Below are positions 54,550 through 64,000 of a stretch of DNA of 64,000 nt, piece after piece. Source of the stretch: Petaurus breviceps papuanus (lineage: Eukaryota; Chordata; Mammalia; Diprotodontia; Petauridae); contig JAMXIF010000073.1 of the NCBI GenBank assembly GCA_028583685.1, forward strand, positions 1,394,901-1,458,900, read 5' to 3'. How positions within the stretch are numbered: position 1 is the first letter of the stretch; each line of letters begins with the position of its first letter. The notes under the pieces were generated by a model that was not told the origin of the DNA, made no database searches, and saw nothing but the letters and a program-made list of their open reading frames with translations. Made by a program: the position numbers and the translations under genes.

Positions 54550-57500
54550 GTTTTCAAAGACTTTTTGTTTGTTTTGTCCTTAGACACAACACAGTATTCG
54601 CATGAGGTTTAATTGCATTTGAAAAAAACAGGAATGTTCTATTTTAGTTTAAATTATTTTTATATGAGCAGGATTATTTTCCCTGTTCAGTGACCCCACC
54701 CAAAGCTCTGCTTAATGATGCAGACTCTAGCCTACCTATTTGAGCAAAATATTACATTTACTTGCATGGTGGAGAGACTTTTTTTTAATAAAATGTGTTT
54801 ATTTACATCAATATTTCAGGGATTAAAATCAGGAAAGTCCTCTAGGCCTTTACCTGTTATACTCCATCCCTCTTTCCCTCTTCCTCTCCCTCTTTATCTC
54901 CTTCTCCCTCTCCCTCTCTCTTTCCCTTTTTGAGCATCATAAGGAGTTGAAAATTATGCACTAATATACCGAGGGAAAAAAGGATCCAAGAATAATTCAA
55001 TGCCTTATTTCTTTCTCCTTTTTTTTTTAGAACAAAACCCAAACCAAACCAAAAAGAAATATGAATCTTTGCCAAAGACTTGATTCTGCTACTCCTGATT
55101 CATTCCTATAAGAAATGTTATCAAGGGCATCACAGCTCTTGCCTCTTGGACTTCAGTCTCATTCTGTCTCTAAGGTCTTGGATCATGAAACAAGGAGCCC
55201 ATGCTCTAAGGTTCATCATCTTAGCACGTGAAAAAAATTATCTCAGTCTCTCCAAAACAGAAGGTTACATTCAATATGTTTGTGCAAGGGAAGCCACGAA
55301 CAAAAAGACATCTGTTTAGGCTGAGCACAATAAGGAAGTAGTTCAAGAGCTGCCGAATTATCTTTCTCATTACAGGGCATGTTCACGTAAATTTCTTTGC
55401 CAGGTAGTTTGCAAAAAAAGTTGATGAATCCCGATGGGTGAATACCAATTTCATGTGACTTAGCTGGGGGAGCCACAGTCTTCCATTTTCCATATGCTGA
55501 AAAATCACACTGGCATGAAGACGACATCTTAAAAAAAAAGTGTACTTTGGATACCTTAGAGCAATGAAATGAATTGGGCGCCTTTAAAAAGTAGTCAGTA
55601 GCAAAAATTTTCCTCTTTACTATCTGAATATGCTCATCCCCCTGTGACCCTATTCCTTCTTGTGTACATGTCATACTAGGATCATTGAAAGGGTTAATGC
55701 ATTCTTTAATCCATTGGTTTGGGTTTGTTGCTGTTATTGTGTTGTGCACACTTTAAGGAAACAGGAAAACAAAAAGCTGCCATATACAATCCTAGTTCAA
55801 CAGAGAGGACTATTTTTTTTTTTTAGTAGAGTGCCACAGGGTCCTAATTTAGGTCCAGAAGCACATGTTCTCACCCCCTAGTCTTTCTTTTTCTCCATTG
55901 TGAGAGATGATGTTCTTTGATAGACTAATTGTGCTCAGGACCCTCAGTAGGTGTTGAGAGAACAGCTGTTCTCTGGTGATGGCAATGGCCCACCAGCATA
56001 CTGAGGGTGCTGCTGGGGCTGCTGCTGTTGATCGAGTCACTTCCTGAAGCAGTTGGCAAGCAGTGCCCAGTCAGCAGGGAGTGGTGAGGGTGGAAGGGGA
56101 CCCAATCAGGCATGCTGCAATTTCTATCTGATTGATGAATGCATGAGTGTGGAAACAACCCATTAAAAGTGGGCCTGTGTCAGAGAAGCAGTTTGCCTGC
56201 CTTTTCCGCTCTTCTAGCTAGCTAACTCTTTCATATAAGAGTTTGAAAATTATTTTTGTAAAAGAGAGGAATAAATATTTTTAACAAATTTATCAGTTGG
56301 AAAGAAAAAAATGTGAATATAGTAGATTTCTATGATGAGGAAACAAAATAAAAGGAAGGGCAGGTTTAAATTCTCTGAGAAAAAATGAATTGGGAATCAT
56401 CAATTGGATTGAAAATTTTAATAGTGTGAAATTTGTTCATCTCCACATATCTTCAACCTTCAACTTCTTGCATACGGAGCAAAAATAATGCTATCGACTC
56501 ACAATTTACTTGGGGAAAGTGGGATAACTTCTTTTGACTAAAAATTACCACAGACTTTAAAATGTTTCTTCTCAATTATAGTAGTAACACTTTCATTTTT
56601 TTTAACTCATTGCAAAAATAACAATAATCTTTTTTTTTAACTTCAGCTATTACTCTTTATTTGATTGTGGCAAGGAGTACTCCCTTGATCATCATCTTTA
56701 AATCCACACAAAACCAATTTTATTTATGTATTTATTTATTTTTGGCTTAGACGATAGCAAATGTTTGAAATTTGTTTTTCTCAATTTCACCTTTGCAGCA
56801 GAATATTTGGTATCATTTATCTCTGGATAGAAGAATCCATCCTGATATTGATTATTCTGCATTAGATTTTTAGATTCCTCTGTAAATGTGTAAAGCCTTT
56901 AAACATCGACAATTCCCAGCGGCTTAACAGAATCATCTCTTCTCTGACCACATAATTGTTAAATTGTGCATGTAAAATGGCTCCGGGATATTCTGTCCCC
57001 TTTCCAGCAGGTTATCGGGGAAAACTGGCCAGGGAACATTGTGTTGTTTGTGTATCCTTTAGGTTAGGAACTCAGAGGTCAATAGTTGCCAAAAGCATTT
57101 TCACTGAGTAACTACTTCTTTTCCCAAGCTCTGTAACCTGCCTTGCCAGTGATCCTTATCGTTTATTACTAAATGTATATATTTAGCTTCTAGGCCAAAG
57201 CCACCTTTTATGCCAAAGCCAAGTTATATTAGTTTGATGAAAAATTCAGTTCACTTTTCAGTACAATTAATCATAGTGATTAATTAGATAAATAAGTCTG
57301 TATTACATGCCTATACACAAGGTTTACTGGGTAACATTATTGATTTCCGTGATGTTTCATCTCATAACTATCTTTCTGAAGGCATGTGTTTCTGTTGTTG
57401 TTTTTGTTATTGTCTGGTAAAAAAACAAATTGCCTTATTTCAATGATGGCCTTCAGTAAAACAATAATTAAATATTTAGTGAACAATGGAGTTTGAAGAT

Positions 57501-59200
57501 GCATTATTTGTGGTAGGCATTAAAACCTTTCTCTTTAATAAGAATGTTTTTGTCTTCAATTTGAATGCTAACTCTGGAGTAAAATCGTTCTATTAATATA
57601 TTGTGAGTAATGTTAGAATTGAACTGTTAGAATCTATTCAGTGTGCAGTTCATAATTTCTGCCCTTCACGAGTGTTTTGTATGAGTCACACTCCTGAGTG
57701 GTTGCCATTGGTTGCTCCATTGGTTAAACTGCTACTGTTAGATTAATCTTTAGTTTTGGCAGTTGAAACAGTTGCAGCAATTAATTGCCAGGAAAAAAAT
57801 TTCCCCCTATCCCAAAAGTACAGACCACAAAAACATGTTCATAAATATGCTGCAATCCTTAGATGTTTTCTTAAAAGTATAACCTAAAACATCTTCGTGA
57901 TGACAAGTTCTAAAACTTGCAAATTGTATATGCCTGGAAGTTAAAACACTGAAGAAGTACTTGATTTTTAAAATGAGATGTGAAAATATATTTGACATTC
58001 ATATTTGATCAGAATCCCATGCTTACGCTGAAGACGTAAAATTCACTTGCAATATCTATTTTTTTTCTTTGCTTAATTGTGGTGATATCATCAGCACAAG
58101 AAATATAGCTAATGAATGTAAATCCAGAAAGAACAAAAGAAAACAAATGGAAAGCATGATGGGAAAGTCACATTAAAATATAGACAAGGCATCTAAGCAG
58201 CAGATGAAATATCATGCGGCATCTGAAAGAAATGAAATGAAAACAGATTGTCATCCGATCTTCATTTTTTTCAAAAGTTTGATACATATTTCTTTGGGGA
58301 ATAGTTTTGCAAATGATATATAGAATATGTGAAATACAATTGTAAACAGACATGCAATTTACCTAGCTTACAATCTGTTTCATGATCTTTGTTCATGCTT
58401 AAGAAAAAAGACAGGGTACACAACTTGGAACAGAAGTGTACAAAAATATGGCTGAGATTGAATTATTAGAACTGACATTATTAATATTTTTAATATTCTA
58501 TGGCTTTCTCATGATTCTTTGCATGCCACATCTTTCGCTAACTCCAGGGCCTTAATCATTTTAAGATTTGCTATGTTCTCAAATAGCTGTTTGCTGGTAC
58601 GTGAGTACAATCTCTTTGAATGGTAATAATAAATATGCATGATTAAAAAGAAAACTATAGTCAGAAAATCGTATGTCTGAAGTATTAACTGCTATATTCA
58701 GTGTTTCTTACACCCTCTGTCACTGAACACATGTTGCCCTCAGGTCTGTAACTGAGCTGCTCTTGGCCTTTTGTGGCAGTTACTAAAAGCTAAGTTCACT
58801 AAAAGGCAGCGCATGATGGGGGTGAAGGAGTGGGGGAGGGGTGGTGAAGCAGGTTGGTGAGGGATGGAAGAGAGTCCTTGAGCCACTTGCTATCAGAGCA
58901 TGGGAAAACAAAATCCCCTGGCTTCTCTGGCCCTTGTTCCATTCCACTTCACCCGCACACCAACCGTGCCTGGCCACTTGTCACTGACCCCTGCCTTGTC
59001 CCATTTTATTTCCTCCTTTGAGGTTGTACATGTGCAACGGAGCTGAGCAACACCACATTTGGAAACTGATTGTACAACAATATCCAGCACAAACCATGCA
59101 GAAACCTTAGCTGGCAGTAAGCATAGCCAGTGTTCTTAAGATAAGAACATTTCTTTCTAGGTGGTCAGCACTGAGGCATGGTTTTTGACAAAAGTTATCA
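54550..59200. other. Repeat-poor, unassigned DNA
   Basis: The longest stretch without recognisable repeats in the window. It holds a pyrimidine-rich tract (about 54,865-54,930), a 168-codon minus-strand frame (55243-55749) of no known family, a GC-richer block with CTG units (about 55,930-56,200), and non-repetitive sequence at about 56,890-57,260 that could be conserved non-coding DNA. No splice-bounded exon could be supported. Confidence 0.4.
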
Positions 59201-59204
59201 TATG

Positions 59205-59258
59205 TGTGTGTGTATACACACACACACACACACATATGTATATATATATATATATATG
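59205..59258. repeat. TG/CA/TA compound microsatellite
   Basis: tgtgtgtgtg, tatacacaca…, then (TA)n. The TG and CA arms are self-complementary. Confidence 0.93.
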
Positions 59259-59317
59259 GTTGTAGAGGCACTGGAGTGGAAATGCAGGATATAAAGCTTG
59301 ATGGAGGAATAAAAAGA

Positions 59318-59320
59318 TTT

Positions 59321-59386
<66 letters not shown>

Positions 59387-59405
59387 AGGGAGGGAGGGAG
59401 GGAGG
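59318..59405. repeat. (GATA)n(GA)n(GGGA)n microsatellite
   Basis: Runs of GATA, then about 50 bp of GA, then GGGA units ending at about 59403. Fully purine-rich on the plus strand after the GATA part. Confidence 0.95.
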
Positions 59406-60140
59406 TAGAAAGTTAGATAAATAGGAAGACAGATAATTATATAGATGGAGAGAGAGAATACATAAATTCACATATCGTGGGTTTTGCACTGTTGGTATCA
59501 TTTCAGAAGAATTGGTGTAAAAAATACAATTTGTCAGGCCTACTCAGTACTAGTGCTCCCTAATGTTCTAACAAGTCAGTTTTTATGGTAGTTATTAAAA
59601 GGTACAGTTTGGAGAGGCCATATGCTGATCTAACTTAAATGGAAAAGAGTTTTGAGGAAAAATAAGGAATTGCAGCTGGTATCTACGGTAGTTTACTATT
59701 TTTGAATGGCTGTTTAGTGTATGGTATTTTAATTCATAGCACAGATTCAAATTGGACTTTGGCTATGCATATTGGGATATACTGTATGGTGCTATGAGTA
59801 ATGCTGGCTCGCTAAAATTACAAAGTAGATAGATGTTAAAAAGGCAGCCTTGCCATTTCTAAAATCTTCTTGAGCACTTTATATAAAACGGAAATGCAGA
59901 CAGGCTATCTATCTTCTTTCCATATGGATCCATAAGCACAGAATCCATAGACTGGATTCTTACACAACGTGTGCATCGATTATGCCATGTAGTACTTACT
60001 GAACATGGTGTATGGCTAAAAATGAGATGGGCATTGCCATTGTACAAAGAATGATTATTTTTCCCCCAAAGGTTTATAATTTGTCATAAACAAGTGCCAC
60101 AGGCTAAAATTGGCATGCCAGATATTGTCTGCAGGAGATT
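59406..60140. other. Unassigned DNA
   Basis: No gene seen. About 60,020-60,090 is the second copy of the dispersed block found at 49,575-49,665. Confidence 0.4.
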
Positions 60141-60141
60141 C

Positions 60142-60535
60142 TTTTTTGAATTTTTTTTCAATTAACAAGATTTTTCTTTCTTTTTTATCCTACCTCCCTT
60201 TTCCACTAGAAGGAAAAAAAAGAAAGAAAACAATAACAAAACATTATCACATACATGCATAGTCAAACAAAACAAATTTCCATATTGACAATGTCCAACA
60301 TAGCATGTCTTGATAGGCACCTTGAATTTATCACCTCTCTGTCAGGGGATGGGTAGCATTCTTCATCATTAGTCCTCTGGAATCATGGTTACTAATGACA
60401 ATAATCAGAGCTCTTACATCTTTCAGAGTTCAAGGATATGGATATAGCATAAATAGTTCTTCTGATTATGCTCACTTTATTTTGCATCAGTTAATAAAAG
60501 TCTCTTCTTAGATTATTTATTTAATTGAATAACAT
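60142..60535 (-). mobile_element. L1 LINE 3' UTR fragment
   Basis: Antisense marsupial L1 3' UTR: '…cctcccttttccactagaagg…gcatagtcaaacaaaacaaatttcc…gaatttatcacctctctgtcagg…ggtagcattcttcatc…tttgcatcagttaa…', comparable with 2,420-2,600. The T-rich left end is the A tail. Confidence 0.82.
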
Positions 60536-62080
60536 ATTAAACTGAAATGAGGTAAACAGCATTAAGTTCTGGACCTGAGAACCTGATTAGGGCATGTGAG
60601 AGTTGTCTGAATTTAGGCAAATGGTTCTCAAACCTATGATACACTTTGTACTTGAGCAAGACCTTACTACCCATATAAGGTACACAAAGGGTTCAATTTT
60701 ACAGCTTGAAGTTGAAGTCAAGTTAGGGTAAAATAATCCTACTCTCCATGTATCACTTTATCTCATTTTGCTTTGGCTTTTCCATTGGGCATTTCGATGT
60801 AGTTGACTGCCAGAATTTTTTGGTCTCTTTATTAGTGGTCACGTTGCATAGTGTTTCTCTTTGAATACTCTGCTAAGCCAAGGAAAACCTTACTTAGACT
60901 TCTCCACCACAGAAGGCAATTAACCTGTAACATGAGCTCTAACATCATTGTGTATTGCAGAGAACCAAAAATATTTGCTGTTTAGAGTGAGGTTGGATTT
61001 TAATACTCTATCATAAAATCTCTAAGGAGGATTTCTAGCACACGGACTTTACTGTACAGACTTGCTTCAATTGCCCTAGCATAATGTACTGGACATTCTC
61101 CAAATTTAGAAATCTCTAAATAGGACTGAGCATAATAGAGCCAAGTAACCATAACAAAACCATTATGATTTCCAAAATTCATTGTTATAACTAGAACCCT
61201 TTAAGAAGCCACAAAACCAGTTATTAATCTTTAACTAAATATGAGACATAATTATTCTTTTCTGTACCCTTAAAGGTGCTAGTCATTACTCTAGGGACTA
61301 AGAAAAAGAGAATGGCATAATGACCTTCCCTTATTTGAAGGTGATTTATTTCATACCTTGACTACCCAAACAATGGTCTTTAAGGTTTCGAATTAAGATA
61401 AGCCCAGTACTTACCAAGCAAAATTTTGTATACATTTTAATGTATATATTTATACAAGTTTTCAGTCTTCTAGAAGTCCTTTTACTTTTTTAATTCCATA
61501 ACTGCATTTCATATGCATTTTAAAGTTTCAAAGGACACCTTCCATTAATACTATAAAACCAATCCTTTCCAGGAGAGACACAATGGAGTTGGTCTGTATG
61601 TCTATATTATATTATCAGATCCAAGTGAATCCGGGTTTCTCACAACATAAAAACTTTTTTCGAACTATTTTAAATGAGTTCACACTAATAATAAAGCAAA
61701 ACCTAGCTATATTGAAGTGCAATTCTTATGTGCATGCAATGCTTCTTTTCTCCTTCCCTTTCCCCTTCATCTGCACCCCTGCACTCCAAAAAAGGGGCTC
61801 TCTCACTCAAAGAATCCTTTTATTTGATCACCAGTCCGACTTCACATAGAAAAAAAGGGAGGTTTTTCTTCCCAAAATGTAAATGGGCTGAAAGTTCAAC
61901 TTAGTTCCTTTTTGTCTTATGTTTTCACCCTTTGAAATCTTTAATCAAGTTATCTGGATGGATTCCTGAGCGAGGTTGTTTTAATGTTACAGCTTTATAG
62001 GGGATCTTTTTTCAGGGTTGGAATGTATGTATTCCAATGACAAATTTCACTGACCTGGGATGATAGATAGCATTATCAAA
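60536..62080. other. Repeat-poor, unassigned DNA
   Basis: No gene or repeat recognised. An 88-codon frame (61583-61849) has no known features. Confidence 0.4.
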
Positions 62081-62084
62081 TTGT

Positions 62085-62250
62085 ATTTGGAAGAGACCTT
62101 AAGGACCATTTTGTCTAACCCCATATTTTTTATGCATGAAAAAACAGCTCTATAGAGGTTAAGTGACATGCCTATGATAACACAGTTAACAAGTACAAAG
62201 ATAGCAGTTGAACTCAGGTTCTCTAATCTGAAATCCTCTTACTGCTTGTC
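62085..62250 (-). mobile_element. MIR
   Basis: '…ttggaagagaccttaaggaccattttgtctaacccc…gaggttaagtgacatgcctatg…cagttgaactcagg…' reversed MIR. Confidence 0.7.
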
Positions 62251-62499
62251 ATGCCTAGCACCCCCCGCCAGTCACTCCTCTAATTGTGTAACTTATTAAT
62301 CAATTAATTTATTAAAGGCCTACTCTGATGTTGTAAAGGGGAACCTTGCCTAACCAAAGCTCTTGATAATATTTGAGAAATCCCAGAAGGTGAAAAATGG
62401 AGATAACCTTCTAAATCTTCTCATTTGACCCTCTTATTTCACAAATCAGGAAAAAATAGTGTAGATGATTGGCATGACTTGCTCAAGTTGAATCAAACA

Positions 62500-62590
62500 T
62501 TCCAGAAGCATTTGTTAAGTACCTACCAGGATGCCCGCCACTGTGGATACAAAGGTAAATGTGAAAAAATCTCTATCTTCAGTGAACTTA
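62500..62590 (-). mobile_element. L2 3' end
   Basis: 'agaagcatttgttaagtacctacc…gcccgccactgtggatacaaaggtaaatg' is the reversed L2 terminus. 62,251-62,499 and 62,591-62,889 are unassigned. Confidence 0.65.
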
Positions 62591-62889
62591 GCAAAGAAAG
62601 AATTTGGACCTAGGTCTCCTGATTTAAGTAACCTGATGGCAAGTTAGAGATAGCCTAAAAATAATGTTTTAAAGAAAGAAGGTCTATAAGTGTGATACAT
62701 AAACAGCCAGGGAAGGGAGTACCTATGGTACAGTATCAATGCCTTCCCTCATTCAAAAATAGTGGCTCTTGTAAGTAAGTGTTGGTTTCAAAGGTGGTTT
62801 GAAAGATATTTTGTGGAGTGGCAAATTCCACACCCTAAACATAATTAAAGCAAAAAAAAAGCCACTGCTTTCTTGCTTGAGGCAATAGG

Positions 62890-62950
62890 TTATTTATAAA
62901 GGCAGAACAAAGTCTAGCACATTGTTGATACTCAATAAACGCTTTGCTAG
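62890..62950 (+). mobile_element. L2/MIR 3' end
   Basis: '…gtctagcacattgttgatactcaataaacgctttg' is a diverged L2/MIR terminus. Confidence 0.55.
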
Positions 62951-62954
62951 TAAC

Positions 62955-63168
62955 AATAATAGCACTTTAAGGTTTACAAAATGGCTTATAAATATTATCT
63001 TATTTGATTCTCACAATTATTCTAAGTAAGAGCTATAATTTTTCATAATTTTACTGCTGAGGAACCTGAGGCAAATAGTTTAAGTGATTGGCCCAGGCTT
63101 ACACGGATCAGAAGTTTTGCTTTGAATTCAAGTCTTCCTGAGTAGAGGCCCATTTCCACCTAGCTTGA
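62955..63168 (-). mobile_element. CORE-SINE (MON1/THER1-like)
   Basis: '…aatagcactttaaggtttacaaaatgg…cttatttgattctcac…gaggaacctgaggcaaatag…gcccaggcttacacgg…ccacctagctt' gives tail, core and head in minus orientation. Confidence 0.78.
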
Positions 63169-63169
63169 G

Positions 63170-64000
63170 GCTTCCTATAGCATGATAAGAGAAAGACGGG
63201 TTTATGTAGAAAAAGTTTTAAGTATCAATGGGCCTTACTCCAAACCTGTCCATTGTTAAAAATCACGTTTATTTGGATCATACCTCATACCCCATCCCTT
63301 TTGTGTTTTTAAATTTGAAAAAAAAAAAAAGACAAATCAAGGAACATATCAACATTTTGCTTTGGGGAAGAACAGCTTGGGTGTTCAGTCCTACACATGA
63401 ATCAAAAAACAACAGCATTTTCCTCTCTTGTCCTTCTCCTAGGCAGTGTGATTTAGTGCTTGACACTCAAGGAATCGGGGTCATGCTGTTTCCGTTTTCT
63501 CTGTGATTACCAGGATGTGTTCTGGGCTATAGCTGGGGATGTTTAAATGCTACTCCAAAGGCAACCAGACAAAAAAAAAGTTTCACATCTCTCATGTTTT
63601 GAACAGCAGTTGCTGAAGATACTGTGACTTGCATGAAATGGGAAAGTAAGAAAGCCAGTACTGTGGAACTAGTTTCCTGATTTCTCTGGCATATTTTGCC
63701 ATGGAAGAGGCAGAATCAATGCATGTTGTATCAACATTAGCTTCAGAAGGAAAAAATGATACGCAGCCATTAGTATTTTGAAGGAAATGTTCCCTGCAAT
63801 GATATTTGTTTTAGGGATTGGTGTGGGGTGGGGGGAAGTGTGGTATGTTTTGGCAAATTAAGGTTATTTGCATTTGAAAAAAAAAGGCAGCTTCTATTAG
63901 AAAGTAGATGATTTGCAATATTGGGAAGCATCAAATATTTGGCCAAATTCAGATTTCATATATATATATATATTTTTGGGGGGGGTGGGAAAGAGTGAAT
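63170..64000. other. Unassigned DNA
   Basis: No gene or interspersed repeat recognised. A short A-run near 63,318-63,331, a (TA)n tract at 63,958-63,973 and a G-run near 63,978-63,987 close the window. Frames at 63,228-63,506 and 63,278-63,466 overlap on opposite strands and look like chance. Confidence 0.4.

Noticed and set aside
54985-55080. Possible 3' splice site (T-rich tract followed by TAG) and exon
   Set aside because: No open frame with a matching downstream GT donor or known protein could be supported; T-rich tracts are common here.
55925-56290. Possible LTR or promoter (GC-richer block, attaaaag, AATAAA)
   Set aside because: No TG…CA borders or flanking repeat could be found, and the signals are weak and common in AT-rich DNA.
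59318-59405. Direct repeats suggesting an array with spacers
   Set aside because: It is a plain purine microsatellite without unique spacers; no CRISPR-like structure exists in the window.

Overview
This window reads as non-coding DNA from a marsupial nuclear genome. The main evidence is its repeats. There are many copies of tRNA-derived SINEs with a marsupial head and an RTE/BovB-like tail, MIR-like CORE-SINEs, L1 copies with a marsupial-type ORF2 end and 3' UTR, and the older mammalian layer of L2, CR1/L3, MIR and hAT elements. I cannot tell an American from an Australian species. Family names such as MAR/MON/WSINE are from memory and not searched.

I recognise no intact host protein-coding gene, exon, rRNA, functional tRNA or CRISPR array. 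The one recognisable host-gene relic is a processed pseudogene of ribosomal protein S9 (RPS9), inserted in an old L2 with a matching target-site duplication. Most of the long open frames come from microsatellites, L1 or L2.

Layout. 0-7.4 kb: an L1 piece, an unassigned block, a minus-strand half-L1-like element (ORF1 present, most of ORF2 absent), a SINE, then an L1 3' end whose tail holds an inverted copy of its own flank. 7.5-9.6 kb: single-copy-looking DNA. 9.6-16 kb: L1 3' ends, several SINEs and a GACAGA satellite. 16-18.8 kb: unassigned, with a small GC-rich island. 18.8-26.4 kb: dense SINE/MIR cluster. 26.4-30 kb: mostly unassigned, with one hAT relic and a TA/TG satellite. 30-33.6 kb: L2 and CR1 pieces plus a long CATA/TGTA satellite. 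33.6-37.9 kb: the 5' part of a minus-strand L1, interrupted inside ORF1 by a solo retroviral LTR. 38-41 kb: L2 with the RPS9 retrocopy, then CR1. 42-43 kb: a tandem duplication of roughly 430-490 bp units. 45.6-48.8 kb: SINE cluster, a short hAT element with target-site duplication, and a second type of SINE. 50.7-54.5 kb: a hAT relic and a CR1/L3 copy split by three later elements. 54.5-59.2 kb and 60.5-62 kb: repeat-poor DNA, the best place to look for conserved non-coding elements. The end holds L1, MIR and L2 scraps.

No genes work together here. The story is layered insertion: L2/CR1/MIR/hAT first, then L1 and SINEs, then a few fresh-looking SINEs with near-perfect target duplications. 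I found no convincing undescribed biological system. The best leads are the half-L1 structure, the fold-back in an L1 tail, a SINE that shares its 3' tail with a non-L1 LINE, and the tandem duplication.
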